Notes: generated from the sequence alone by a model not told the origin. Positions 9,946 through 18,887 are shown, counted from the first letter of the stretch. The stretch is DNA of 64,000 bases from CAVXFL01 sp963761015 (GCA_963761015.1 CAVXFL010000005.1:1-64000); one strand, 5' to 3'. A program made the numbers and translations.

Positions 9946-10755
9946 TTACCCGAACGTCCGGTCGAGCCAACCGGAAAGCGCGTCGGCGCTCTCCCGCCAG
10001 CGGGCCTCCAGCATCGTCATGTGCGCGTAACCGGGCAGGCAGGCCAACTCGGCCCGGTGCTGCCAGGCGGTGCGCCGCATGGCATCGAGGGGGATCAGCC
10101 GGTCGTCCTCCCGCCCGATCACCAGCGCAGGCACCGCGAATGCGCCGGCGCCGTCGCTGAACCGTGGCAGTTGCACCTCGGCGAGCGCGCGCAACGAGGT
10201 TTGCTGCATACGGGCGAGATGGCGTTCGGCCGAGCCCGGCGGCAACTCGTCGGCGAACAGCGCCCGGCGCAGGCGGGGTGAGACGGCGGCGATCGCGCCC
10301 GGGCCGAACGCGGGCATGTTCAGCAGTTCCAGCCAGAGCACGGGGTCGCGCAGGGCCAGTTGCGCGTGCGCCGGCAGCAGGCCCTCGAGCGGTACCGCGG
10401 CCATCAGCACCAAGCCGGCCAGCGCCTGCCGGCCCAGGCAGAGCTGCGCCACGAGCCCGCCGAGCGAGTGCCCGACCAGGACGGGCGCGCGCCCGATCGC
10501 GCCCACGGCCGCGCAGGCGTCCTCGACGTAATCGGCCAAGCCGTGCTCCCAGAGCCCGCCGCCACCGTGGCTGTTCCCGTGACCGCGGAAGCTCAGCGCG
10601 TAGGCGGCGTGCCCGGCCCGCGCCAGATGGCCCAGAAAGTGCTCCGCCCACACCCAGGCCCCCGAGAACGCGCCGTGCAGAAACAAAAGCGGCGGCTTGT
10701 CCGTGCGCGCGGCCGGGACGGCTCGCAGGATTTCGAGCCCGTGCGGAAAGCCCAT
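9946..10755 (-). CDS. Alpha/beta hydrolase
   Basis: Soluble alpha/beta hydrolase of 269 residues. The oxyanion-hole segment is LLFLHGAFSGAWVW (residues about 23-36). The nucleophile elbow is GHSLGG with Ser97, an acidic residue lies in VIGREDDRLIP, and the catalytic His is in PGYAHMTMLEA near the C-terminus. The ATG at 10755 (MGFPHGLEIL) is chosen because the upstream extension of the open frame runs through a REP-like hairpin and into the antisense of the next gene. Likely an esterase, lipase or C-C hydrolase; substrate unknown. It lies on the same strand as the cyclase, DUF35 and thiolase genes and may be read with them. Confidence 0.88.
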   Translation of the reverse strand: MGFPHGLEILRAVPAARTDKPPLLFLHGAFSGAWVWAEHFLGHLARAGHAAYALSFRGHGNSHGGGGLWEHGLADYVEDACAAVGAIGRAPVLVGHSLGGLVAQLCLGRQALAGLVLMAAVPLEGLLPAHAQLALRDPVLWLELLNMPAFGPGAIAAVSPRLRRALFADELPPGSAERHLARMQQTSLRALAEVQLPRFSDGAGAFAVPALVIGREDDRLIPLDAMRRTAWQHRAELACLPGYAHMTMLEARWRESADALSGWLDRTFG

Positions 10756-10783
10756 CCCCCATCCCAAAAGGCGAGGGCTGTTC

Positions 10784-10821
10784 GCCCTCTCCCACTTGCG
10801 GGAGAGGGCCGGGGTGAGGGC
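10784..10821. repeat. REP-like hairpin, copy 1
   Basis: Perfect ten-base stem GCCCTCTCCC / GGGAGAGGGC with a six-base loop (10784-10809), followed by the tail CGGGGTGAGGGCC. The same stem and tail recur at 13588-13626. It occupies the gap between two same-strand genes. Confidence 0.8.
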
Positions 10822-10847
10822 CGGGGCGGTACAACGCGCGGGTGGCG

Positions 10848-11891
10848 TTAAACCGTGGCGACCGGCGTGGCCGGCGAGCCGACGGCACCGGGCAGACGGA
10901 GCGGCGGGGCGGTGAGCAGGAAACGATAGCGCCCGTGCGCGCGCAGCCAGTCGGCGAGTTCGGTCAGATACCACATCTCCCCGAGATTGACGCCGAGCCG
11001 GAACAGGCAATGCGCGTGCAGCGGCAAGGACGCGCAATGGTCGGTGTCGCACGGCCGCGCCGGGACGATTTCGACCGCGTAATTGTCGGCAATGAGCGAG
11101 GCGAGGCCGCTATCCGTCACCCATTGCTGCAACCGCTCGTCGCGGCCGTCCAGCCCGGCGCAGATATTGTGTACCCGCTGATCGGGCTGGCGGTTCATCT
11201 CCAGGAGCGCCTGCGCGAAGCCGGTGCGCAGGCACACCATGTCGCCCGTCTCGACCGTGACGCGATCCTTCTCCAGGACGCGCATGAGATCGTCGTAGCC
11301 GACCAGCTTGCGTTCGCGGCCGAAATGCGCCTCCAGGTCGATCATCACGCCGCGGCCCTGGATGCCGTGGGCGGCCATGTTCTCGACCCCGAGCCGGCGC
11401 GCGCCGGGCGGTTCCGAAACCGGCTTGTCGCCACTCGCATAATCGACCGGGCCGATAATGTCGGCGCCGGCGCGAAAGCCGTTATAGAACACGAACTCCG
11501 CCTTGCCGTCGCCGTCCACGTCGAACATCTGGCCGACATGGGCGAGGCTGTCCCACTGCGTCGAGTATTGCAGCGTGAGTTCCACCACGTCGTCGCAAAT
11601 GATGTCGGTGTGCTGCGGATTTTCGCGGCTGAGCGGGTAGTTCATGTTCGGCCGTCCGCCGCGCTCGGTCGGGCGCAGCTTCGGCGGATGCCGGCGCGGG
11701 TTCAGCACGCTGCCGCCGGGATAGTCGAGCGGCAGGCTGAGGCAGAAGGTCTTGCCCTCGCGCACTTCCGCGATGCCTTCGAGCACCTTTTCGCGCGTGA
11801 TCAGATTGAGCCGGCCGAGTTGGTCATCCGCCCCGAAATCCCCCCAGGTCGATCCGGGCGGGCGGTGCTGCCAGCGGGATGATTGCGACAT
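10848..11891 (-). CDS. Cyclase family protein (kynurenine formamidase-like fold)
   Basis: 347-residue member of the metal-dependent cyclase/amidohydrolase family PF04199, which includes kynurenine formamidase and isatin hydrolase. The N-terminal part (STWGDFGADDQLGRLNLI) is characteristic of the large-cyclase subgroup. The usual HxGTHxD metal motif is replaced here by QWDSLAHVGQ, as in other members of this subgroup, and DMVCLRTGF and SLPLHAHCLF are also visible. The ATG at 11891 (MSQSSRW) follows a GAGGTAG ribosome site; an earlier in-frame start is less likely. Located between an alpha/beta hydrolase and a DUF35/thiolase pair, so it may act in a ring-cleavage or hydrolytic step of a CoA-linked degradation route. 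That role is inferred only from position. Confidence 0.88.
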   Translation of the reverse strand: MSQSSRWQHRPPGSTWGDFGADDQLGRLNLITREKVLEGIAEVREGKTFCLSLPLDYPGGSVLNPRRHPPKLRPTERGGRPNMNYPLSRENPQHTDIICDDVVELTLQYSTQWDSLAHVGQMFDVDGDGKAEFVFYNGFRAGADIIGPVDYASGDKPVSEPPGARRLGVENMAAHGIQGRGVMIDLEAHFGRERKLVGYDDLMRVLEKDRVTVETGDMVCLRTGFAQALLEMNRQPDQRVHNICAGLDGRDERLQQWVTDSGLASLIADNYAVEIVPARPCDTDHCASLPLHAHCLFRLGVNLGEMWYLTELADWLRAHGRYRFLLTAPPLRLPGAVGSPATPVATV

Positions 11892-11970
11892 TGCTACCTC
11901 GGACCCTTTCCAACTCACGCCATCATTCTCCCCTCCCCTTGCGGGGGCAACGCCCCTATCGCAACGACTG

Positions 11971-12364
11971 TCACTCCGGCGTGAACATCGGCAGCGGTGG
12001 CGTGCCGTCGCCCGTCGGCTTGAACACGAGCCGCACCTTTTGGCCGACGCGAATTGCATCGAGATCGCAATCGACGACGTTGGTCAGCATCGTCACGCCC
12101 TCGTCCAGCGTGACATAGGCGATCGCATACGGAATCTCGGCGCGGCGCATCACGCTGTAGCGAGTAGATCGTTCCGCGCCCCGATACCGTCTGCCACTCG
12201 CCGGCATCGGCGAAGCAGAACGGGCATACGGCGCGCGGATAGTGATGCAGTCGGCCGCACGCGCCGCATTTGCGCATCGCCAGCCGGCCCTCGGCGGCGG
12301 CGTCCCAGTACGCCTTGGTCTCCGGATTGGGCTGCGGCGCGGGATAGCTGCGTTCCTTGGCCAT
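11971..12364 (-). CDS. DUF35 zinc-ribbon/OB-fold protein, frameshifted
   Basis: About 130 residues: an N-terminal zinc ribbon with CGACGRLHHYPRAVCPFC, followed by an OB-fold (GTIYS...SVMRRAEIPYAIAYVTL). Proteins of this family are obligate partners of thiolase-like or HMG-CoA-synthase-like enzymes and probably present the acyl-CoA. The coding frame is broken near 12165 by one apparent extra base between TCG and TAC. With it removed the protein reads GTIYSYSVMRRA, as expected for the family. It lies six bases downstream of the thiolase gene on the same strand, and the pair is very likely one complex. Confidence 0.85.
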
Positions 12365-12369
12365 GGCGT

Positions 12370-13539
12370 TCACTCCCGCTCCATAATCAGGGTGCCGCTG
12401 CCGCTGCGCATGGCGAGCAGCCCGCCGGTGCCGTGGGCCAGCGCGAGATCGCAGTTGGGCACCTGCACCTTCGGATGCGCCTCGCCGCGCAACTGGCGCA
12501 CCGCCTCGATCACCTTGGTCATGCCGCCGCGGTTGGCCGGATGGTTGTTGCACAAGCCGCCGCCATCGGTGTTGAACGGCAGTTTCCCGGTTCCGGAGAT
12601 CAGGTTGCCATCGGCGACGAACCGCCCGCCCTGGCCCTTTTCGCAGAAGCCGAGATCCTCGAGCTGAATCAGCACGGTGATGGTGAAGCTGTCGTAAATC
12701 GAGGCGTATTTGATGTCGGCGGGCTTGACGCCGGCTTCCTCGAACGCGCGCGGCCCGGTCCAGCGCGCGGCGGACCAGGTGAGGTCGATCTGCCCGCCAT
12801 CCTGGCCCTTCACCGCTTCCGCCGCGCCGATGATCTTGATGCGCGGCCGGTTCAGGCTCTTCATCACCTCGGGGCTCACCACCACCAGCGCGCCGCCGCC
12901 GTCGGTAATCACGCAGCAGTCGAGCCGGTGCAGCGGGTCGGCGACCATCGGCGAGTTGACCACATCGTCCACCGTAACGACGTCGCGCAGCAGCGCGCGC
13001 TGGTTGTGCTGCGCGTGATGCGAGGCGGCGACCTTGATCCAGGCAAGCTGCTCGCTGGTGGTGCCGAACTCGTACATGTGCCGCGTCGCGCACATCGCGT
13101 ACGTGTTCACGACCGTCGGCCCGTACGGAGACTCGAACTGCACGTCCGGCTGTGCCGGATTGCCGGCGCGCGGCGCGGTGCCGGTCGCCATGCCCTCGCT
13201 GCGCGGCCGGCCGGCCAGGGTGATCAGCGCCACGCGGCACTTGCCCGCCGCGATCGCCTCGGCGGCGTGGCCGACATGCACCAGATACGACGAACCCCCG
13301 GTGTCGGTCGCGTCGACGTGCCGCACCTTCAGGCTCATGTAGTCGACCATGGAGAGCGGCCCCATGCCCGGCGCGTCGCCGGCGCAGAAATAGCCGTCCA
13401 CGTCCTTGTTGCTCAGCCCCGCGTCGGCCAGCGCACCGCGCGCGGCCTCCGCATGCAGTTGCGCGACCGACTTGTCGGGCGCCTTGCGCGTGGGATGTTC
13501 GTAGGCGCCGGCGATATACGCCTTGCCCTTGATGCTCAT
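12370..13539 (-). CDS. Thiolase-superfamily protein (SCP-x/lipid-transfer type acetyltransferase)
   Basis: 389-residue thiolase-fold enzyme of the lipid-transfer/SCP-x-like group that works with DUF35 proteins in CoA-ester cleavage (retro-Claisen or aldol type). Visible features: MSIKGKAYIAGAYEHPTRKA, the domain centred on TDTGGSSYLVHVGHAAEAIAAG, and the C-terminal NTDGGGLCNNHPANRGG and HGTGG segments. The second half contains Cys and His residues in positions used by thiolases (GGGLCNNHP, LAHGTGG). Together with the downstream DUF35 partner it forms a common catabolic pair; sterol or aromatic acyl-CoA breakdown is possible but not proven. ATG 13539 gives a normal-length protein. Confidence 0.88.
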   Translation of the reverse strand: MSIKGKAYIAGAYEHPTRKAPDKSVAQLHAEAARGALADAGLSNKDVDGYFCAGDAPGMGPLSMVDYMSLKVRHVDATDTGGSSYLVHVGHAAEAIAAGKCRVALITLAGRPRSEGMATGTAPRAGNPAQPDVQFESPYGPTVVNTYAMCATRHMYEFGTTSEQLAWIKVAASHHAQHNQRALLRDVVTVDDVVNSPMVADPLHRLDCCVITDGGGALVVVSPEVMKSLNRPRIKIIGAAEAVKGQDGGQIDLTWSAARWTGPRAFEEAGVKPADIKYASIYDSFTITVLIQLEDLGFCEKGQGGRFVADGNLISGTGKLPFNTDGGGLCNNHPANRGGMTKVIEAVRQLRGEAHPKVQVPNCDLALAHGTGGLLAMRSGSGTLIMERE

Positions 13540-13587
13540 GCCGGACGCACTCCCTTGCTCGCGCTTGCCCTCACCCTAGCGCGAGAC

Positions 13588-13626
13588 GCCCTCTCCCGCT
13601 CGCGGGAGAGGGCCGGGGTGAGGGCC
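13588..13626. repeat. REP-like hairpin, copy 2
   Basis: Second copy of the stem GCCCTCTCCC / GGGAGAGGGC (13588-13613) with a different six-base loop and the same tail CGGGGTGAGGGCC. Located upstream of the thiolase gene, between it and the formate dehydrogenase unit. Confidence 0.8.
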
Positions 13627-13656
13627 AAGGCCAGCGCTAAGCGTTACGCAAGCTGC

Positions 13657-14007
13657 TTAGACCGCCGGCCGGTCAACGTCCACGCCCATGTCGCCGAGCA
13701 GCCGGACGAACGCGTCGCGCGCCTGCTCCACATGCTCCCACGGCACCGCGCCGATCGGGAACTGGCCGCCATAGACCACGCTGATCACCGAATTGAGCCG
13801 CTCCAGGCGCTGGCGCAGCTCGGGTGTCGGACGCTCGCGCAACTCCGTTACCATCTGCTCGCGCAGCGCGGTCAGGCAGCGGCTCGCGGCCGAGAAATCG
13901 TGTCCGGTCTGCTTCGGGCGGTGCGCCAGCGCCTCGTTCATGGCGTCGAGCGCCTTGCGCGCGGCCAAGGCGCGCCGCTCGGCCTCGGCGCTCACGGAGC
14001 CGCTCAC
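13657..14007 (-). CDS. Small protein coupled to formate dehydrogenase
   Basis: About 116 residues, charged and mostly helical (ALAARKALDAMNEALAHRPKQ, PTPELRQRLERLNSVISVVYGG), ending DRPAV. No family recognised. The GTG start at 14007 shares the sequence GTGA with the stop of the formate dehydrogenase gene, implying translational coupling; a GTG four codons later is also possible. Tight coupling suggests a role in assembly or maturation, or as an accessory subunit. There are no Cys residues beyond one, so it is not the missing Fe-S electron-transfer subunit. Confidence 0.7.
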   Translation of the reverse strand: MSGSVSAEAERRALAARKALDAMNEALAHRPKQTGHDFSAASRCLTALREQMVTELRERPTPELRQRLERLNSVISVVYGGQFPIGAVPWEHVEQARDAFVRLLGDMGVDVDRPAV

Positions 14008-17000
14008 CGGGCCACCGCCGCCGGCCAGGACAGCCGGCCCTTGCGCAAATCGCAGGTCAGCGCCTTGGTGCTGTGGATGCTGACGTTCGGGTCGCCATGG
14101 TTCGCCAGCAGCACGTTCGCGATGTCGCCGCGCGCGTAGCCCTGCCAACCGTACACCCAGGGCATGCCGATCTCGTAGACCTGCTTGCCATCGATCACGA
14201 ACGGACGCACCCGGTCGGTGATCATCGCCTTTGCCTCCACCGCGCCGCGCGCCGTGGAGACCACCACCCAGTCGAGATGCGCGATGCCCTTTTCCTTGGC
14301 CAGCTCGGGGGGAATTTCCACGAACGCCTCCGGCTGCAACTCGGCCGTGTGCGGCATCACGCGCGTCGGCACGCCGCCGCAATGCAGCTCGGTCAAGCGG
14401 AACGTCGTGAACACGTACGGATATTTCGGGTCGGCCGGGGCGTGGTACTCGTTGCCCGGGCGCGGCCAGAGCTTGGCCACGGGATTGATCTGCTGGTCGT
14501 AGAACGCGTTGCGCACCGGCGATTCCACCGGCTCGTAATGCGTGGGCAGCGGGCCGTCCTTCAGTCCGGTCGGCACGAACAAGAGGCTCTTCCCGTCGGG
14601 CACCATGATGAACGGATCGACGCCGCTCAGCGCCGCCATGCCCTTCGGGTCGGCGCTCCAATCCGGGCGGTAATCCGGGCGCTTGTCCGCCTCGAAATCC
14701 GGCACGTCGTTACCGGTCCATTCGCCCTTCGCGGCGTCCCACCAAATCCAGCGCTTGCGCTCCGACCAGGGTTTTCCGTCCGGATCGGCGGAGGCGCGGT
14801 TGTACATTTCGCGCCGGTTGGCCGGCCAGGCGAACGCCCAGCCGAGATGCGCGCCCGGGCCGCCCGGCGCGTCGGGGATGCGCGAGCGGCTCTGGTTGTG
14901 GCCGTCCTTCGGATAGACGCCGGTGTACAGCCAGCCGCCGCAGGCGGTCGAACCGTCGTCCTTCAGCTCCTTGAAGCTGGCGAGCTGCTGGCGATCGGCG
15001 ACGGTGTAGCCGTTGATCTCCTTCAGCACCGATTCCGCATCCGGCTCCTCGCGCTCTCCGCGCAGCGGATAATCCCAGGTGAGCGCCTGGATCGGCTTGT
15101 CCTTCGCCGCCGTGCTGCCGGCGTACATGCGCTTGAGCAGCCGGCCGAGGTGGAACAGGAACCAGAGATCGGAGCGGGACTCGCCGGGCGCCTCCACCAC
15201 CTTGTCGTGCCACTGCACGAGCCGGCTGGTGTTGGTCATGCTGCCGTCCTTCTCGGCGGCCATGGCGCTCGGCAGGAAGAAAACTTCGGTGGCGATCTGA
15301 TCGGTGCGCATTTCGCCGCGCTGGATCAGCCGGCCGTTGTTCCAGAACTCGGCCGTCTCCGTCATGGCGAAATCGCGCACCACCAGCCAATCCAGCTTGG
15401 CGAGCCCATGCTGCACGAGATCGGAGTTCACCGAGCCGACGATCGGGTTCTGCCCGAGCACGAACAGCCCCTTCACCACGCCCTCGACCTGGGCGAGCGT
15501 GATCGGCTGCTGCGAATGATCGCCGCTCATCTTCGGCAGAAACTCGTAGCCGAACTGGTTGGCTTGTGTCGCGGCCTCGCCGTACCAGGCTTTCAGCAGG
15601 CTGACCATGTATTTCGGCAGGTTGTGCCACCACCCGGTCGGCACCGTTTCGTGCGCCAGGTACTGCTGCAGCGTGTTCTGCTGCTTCATCGCGTTGGGTT
15701 GCGCGAGATAGGTCGGCAGCATGTTGTAGAGCGTCGGGATGTCGGTGCTGCCCTGGATGCTGCAATGCCCGCGCAGCGCCAGGATGCCGCCGCCCGGGCG
15801 GCCCATGTTGCCGAGCAGCGCCTGCACGATGGAGCAGGCGCGGATCATCTGCACGCCGACCGAATGGTGCGTCCAGCCGACCGCGTAGCAGAACGCGCCC
15901 GTGCGCTCGCGCCCCGAGTTGCGGGCCAGCGCGTCGCACACCTTCAGGAACGTCGCCTTCGGGCAGCCGGTCACCCGCTCCACCATCTCCGGCGTGTAGC
16001 GCTCGTAGTGCCGGCGCATGATCTGGTAGACGCAATTCGGATGCTGCAACGTCTCGTCGCGCGGTGCCGGACCCTGCGCCATGTCGCGGGCGCCGAACAT
16101 CGTTTCCGAGGTGGTGACGTGATGTTCGGCGAGCGGCGACGGCACCTGCTTGCCGTCATATTGCCAGGTATCGACCTTGTAGCAGCCCTGCTCCTCGCTG
16201 TAGCCGGAGAACACGCCATCGAGTTCGTCGGTGTCGCGATAGCCGCTGTCGATGATGTTCGGCGATGTTCGTGTAGTTCATCGCGTAATCGCGGAACCAC
16301 AGATCGTTCGCCAGGATGTGGCGAATGATGCCGCCCAGGAAGGCGATGTCCGAGCCGGAGCGGATCGGCGCGTACAGGTCGGCGAGTGCCGAGGTGCGCG
16401 TGAAGCGCGGGTCGACATGGATGATGGTCGCGCAGCGGTCCTTCGCGCGCACCACGAAGCGGAACCCCACCGGGTGGTTCTCCGCCATGTTGGAGCCCAT
16501 GACGACGATGCAGTCCGCCTCCTCCAGGCCCCAGAGGGACATGGTGGCGGCGCCGCGGCCGAAACTCGAGCCCAGACCGGGCACCGAAGAGGAGTGTCAG
16601 ATCCGCGCCTGGTTTTCGATCCCGACCACGCCGAGACCGCCGCCGAGGAGCTTCTTGATCAGGTAGTTCTCCTCGTTGTCCAAGGTCGCCCCCCCGAGCG
16701 ACGCGATGCCGAGCGTGTGGTTCACGGGCGTCCCGTCCGGCAATTCGTGGACGAAGGTTTCGTCGCGCGTCCGCTTCGTCAGCCAGGCGATGCGGTCCAT
16801 CGCCCAATCCAGCGGCTTCTTCTCCCAGCGGTCGGAATGCGGCGCGCGATACAGCACGTGGTTGATGCGCAGCGGGCTGGTCAGCATGCCGAACGTGCCC
16901 GCCCCCTTGGGGCAGAGCGTGCCGGCATTGACCGGGCTGCGCGGGTCGCCCTCGACGTGGATCGGGCGGCCGTTCCTGGCATAGACGAGCTGGGCGCAAC

Positions 17001-17190
17001 CGACGGCGCAGAACGGGCAGATGCTGGTGCCGATCTTGTCCGCCTCCTCCAGCCGCGGTCGCAGCCGCTTGGATTGCGTGCTCTTGGCGGCCTCCGACCG
17101 CGCGTCCTGGCCGGCGAACTGGCGGGGGATCGACCAGTCCCGCAGGAAACCCTCGGCCCGCTCGCGCACGCTCCGGCGCAATTCCTTCAT
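14004..17190 (-). CDS. Formate dehydrogenase catalytic subunit, selenocysteine-containing (UGA at 16599-16597), frameshifted
   Basis: Oxidises formate to CO2 at a molybdenum or tungsten bis-pterin site (FdnG/FdoG family). An N-terminal [4Fe-4S] site uses C58, C61, C65 and C93 (CPFCAVGCA...TLCPKG). At residue 198 an in-frame UGA follows IENQARI and precedes HSSSVPGLGSSFGRGA, exactly where the E. coli enzyme has selenocysteine (NQARV-U-HGP). The frame is then broken near 16257 by one extra base (TNIA | NIIDSGYRD). With the UGA read through and one base removed, the product is 1,061 residues, normal length. ATG 17190 follows AGGAGG. No twin-arginine signal is seen, so the enzyme is probably cytosolic. 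No beta or gamma subunit gene adjoins it. Confidence 0.92.
16565..16599 (-). promoter_or_regulatory. Bacterial SECIS element with its UGA codon
   Basis: Directly after the UGA (16599-16597) the mRNA folds into a hairpin with stem GCCC/GGGC and apical loop GGUCU, the loop recognised by SelB. Exactly 18 bases separate UGA from GGUCU, the same spacing as I recall for E. coli fdhF. The conserved UCGGU before the stem is also present. An outer CUC/GAG pairing (16591-16589 with 16567-16565) extends the stem. This marks the UGA as a selenocysteine codon rather than a nonsense mutation. Confidence 0.85.
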
Positions 17191-17362
17191 CCCGGCCCTC
17201 CTGCCGACCCCGAACGGCGGCCTCAACGCGGCGGCGGGCCGAGGGTTTGCCAGAGGGAGGCGGGCCGGCCCCGGGGTCGGCCCTGTGCTGGCAAAACCGC
17301 GCTCCAGGGGGCGGTCGGAACCCCGAGGGATTGGAAATCCGCGGCCATTGCTCCGACCAATT

Positions 17363-18367
17363 TCAGCTCTTTCGTACCAGCATGATCATGCCGATCAACA
17401 ACGCCAAAAGCGCCACCGACAGAGCAATGGCGATGCGCGTGGCTTTTACGGCCCGATCCCTCTCCCACCAGCTTGTCGGCTTGATGCCTTGCACCAAAAA
17501 TGTCGTTACGCCGGCAAGATTCACACAAATCAGGTTCACCAGAAAAAGCGACACCGCGCCCGCTGCCAGGGCCGTGTGTCCGCCGCCGAGCAGCAACCCA
17601 CAAGTCACCAACGGTGGCAACAACGACACCGCAACCATGACCCCGATCAAAGCTTCCGACACGCCTGTCGTGAACGCCAGCGCGCCGGCGCTACCCGACG
17701 CCAAAGCTACCGCGATGTCGCCAAGGCCCACCGCCGAGCGCGACGCGATCTCGGGCGACGCCGGGTTCGCCTGCAACAGCACGCCGAACACCACTGATAA
17801 CGCCATTACCGTCGCAACGCCGGCCAGCACCGTCAGGAGCGCGTGCCGAAGCAGCGACAAGTCACCCAAGGTCGTGCCGAACGACAACGCCATGTTCGGC
17901 CCGAGCAAAGGCGCAATCACCATTGCCCCGATGAGGATGGCGACGCTGTTGTAATATAGACCGATGGCCGCGACGATCGTGGATAACACCACCATCGCCA
18001 TATAGACACGCGAAAGCCGCGCACCGTCCTTGATGTCCTCGTACAGTTCCTCGCGGCCGATCCGCTCCGGCGGTCTTTCGTCGGAGCGCGATGGTTCGGG
18101 CGTGGCGGCCGGCTCCGGCTCGGCGCGCGGCAATGTCGCTTCGACCGGCAGAATCACGACCCGGTTGCCCTCCGCACCGGTGTAGCGTTTCTGCAACAAA
18201 TCCAGCACCGTCTCGCTCTCTTCCGCGTCCAGCAGGATGCGGACCAGCACTTCCCCATCGGCCAATCGGAGCTGCCGGTGCTCGATCACCTTGCAATCGC
18301 TTAGAAGTGTGTGGACGCCCGCGCTGTCCTTCTCCTGCAACACCATCTCGAGCAAACGCAGCGCCAT
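17363..18367 (-). CDS. DUF389 (TIGR00341) membrane protein
   Basis: 334 residues. A soluble N-terminal domain of about 125 residues (MALRLLEMVLQEKD... VVILPVEATL) is followed by an acidic/proline linker and about six transmembrane helices. Typical DUF389 sequence includes YNSVAILIGAMVIAPLLGPNMALSFG and LASGSAGALAFTTGVSEALIGVMVAVSLLPP. The function is unknown. It is divergently or independently transcribed relative to formate dehydrogenase, which lies downstream on the same strand after about 170 bases, so it could be the first gene of that transcript. Confidence 0.92.
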   Translation of the reverse strand: MALRLLEMVLQEKDSAGVHTLLSDCKVIEHRQLRLADGEVLVRILLDAEESETVLDLLQKRYTGAEGNRVVILPVEATLPRAEPEPAATPEPSRSDERPPERIGREELYEDIKDGARLSRVYMAMVVLSTIVAAIGLYYNSVAILIGAMVIAPLLGPNMALSFGTTLGDLSLLRHALLTVLAGVATVMALSVVFGVLLQANPASPEIASRSAVGLGDIAVALASGSAGALAFTTGVSEALIGVMVAVSLLPPLVTCGLLLGGGHTALAAGAVSLFLVNLICVNLAGVTTFLVQGIKPTSWWERDRAVKATRIAIALSVALLALLIGMIMLVRKS

Positions 18368-18485
18368 CGGATGTCACCAAATTTCTGTTCTTTCTCCGGA
18401 GTTCCCAGATTGGCACCGCCGTAGCTCCACCGACAGCCCCACTCGGATAGCTCGGAATGTCGGTGTCGAAGAGCCAGCAAGCGCA

Positions 18486-18612
18486 GCCCGGATGCAGCGC
18501 AGCGCAATCCGGGATCTTTTCAACCCGAGCGCTGCACCTGCTGCATGTGTGACCAAAATGCGGGCTTGTCGGGTCGGCCCAGACCCCGGATTGCGCTGCG
18601 CTCCATCCGGGC
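18486..18612. repeat. Inverted pair of REP-like elements
   Basis: The 29-base unit at 18486-18514 begins GCCCGGATGCAGCGCAGCGC and ends AATCCGGGA. It recurs in opposite orientation at 18584-18612 with two differences. Each unit can itself form a hairpin (CCCGGAT / ATCCGGG), and the two together can form a larger structure. This is the arrangement of classical REP pairs downstream or upstream of genes. Confidence 0.75.
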
Positions 18613-18632
18613 TACGTCCGAATTACGCCTGC

Positions 18633-18688
18633 TTGCCGGCGGCTTGGTCCCCCGGTCCCGATCGAAGGGAGCCAGCCGCATGGGATAG
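18633..18688 (+). repeat. Long direct repeat, copy 1
   Basis: 56 bases starting TTGCCGGCGGCTTGGTCCCC and containing GATCGAAGGGAGCCAGCCGC. The second copy is at 19674-19727 in the same orientation. The two copies bracket the two small genes between them. Confidence 0.75.
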
Positions 18689-18887
18689 CGAGCGTAGCCC
18701 TGAGCGCCGAACCCTTGTAGGGCGGGTGCAACCCGCCGACGCAAGCCGCGCGCGGCACCGTCGATGCCGCTTCCGCGGTTCGGGCTTGCCGCCGCCGTGG
18801 TTCATCACGCAAACCTTCCCCGCCGGCCGAACGTTGCGTCGGCGGATTGCGCCCGCCCTGCGAAGTTTGCGGTCCGGGCTACGCTCG

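Larger units (their letters stand above)
18368..18887. other. Repeat-rich intergenic region
   Basis: About 520 bases with no convincing gene. It holds a pair of inverted hairpin repeats (18486-18514 and 18584-18612), the first copy of a long direct repeat (18633-18688), and a small perfect hairpin GGCGGGT-GCA-ACCCGCC at 18721-18737. Short open frames here on both strands only read through these repeats. Confidence 0.7.

Noticed and set aside
11925..11970. Third REP-like hairpin between the cyclase and DUF35 genes
   Set aside because: The CTCCCC/GGGG stretches here do not form a stem like those at 10784 and 13588.
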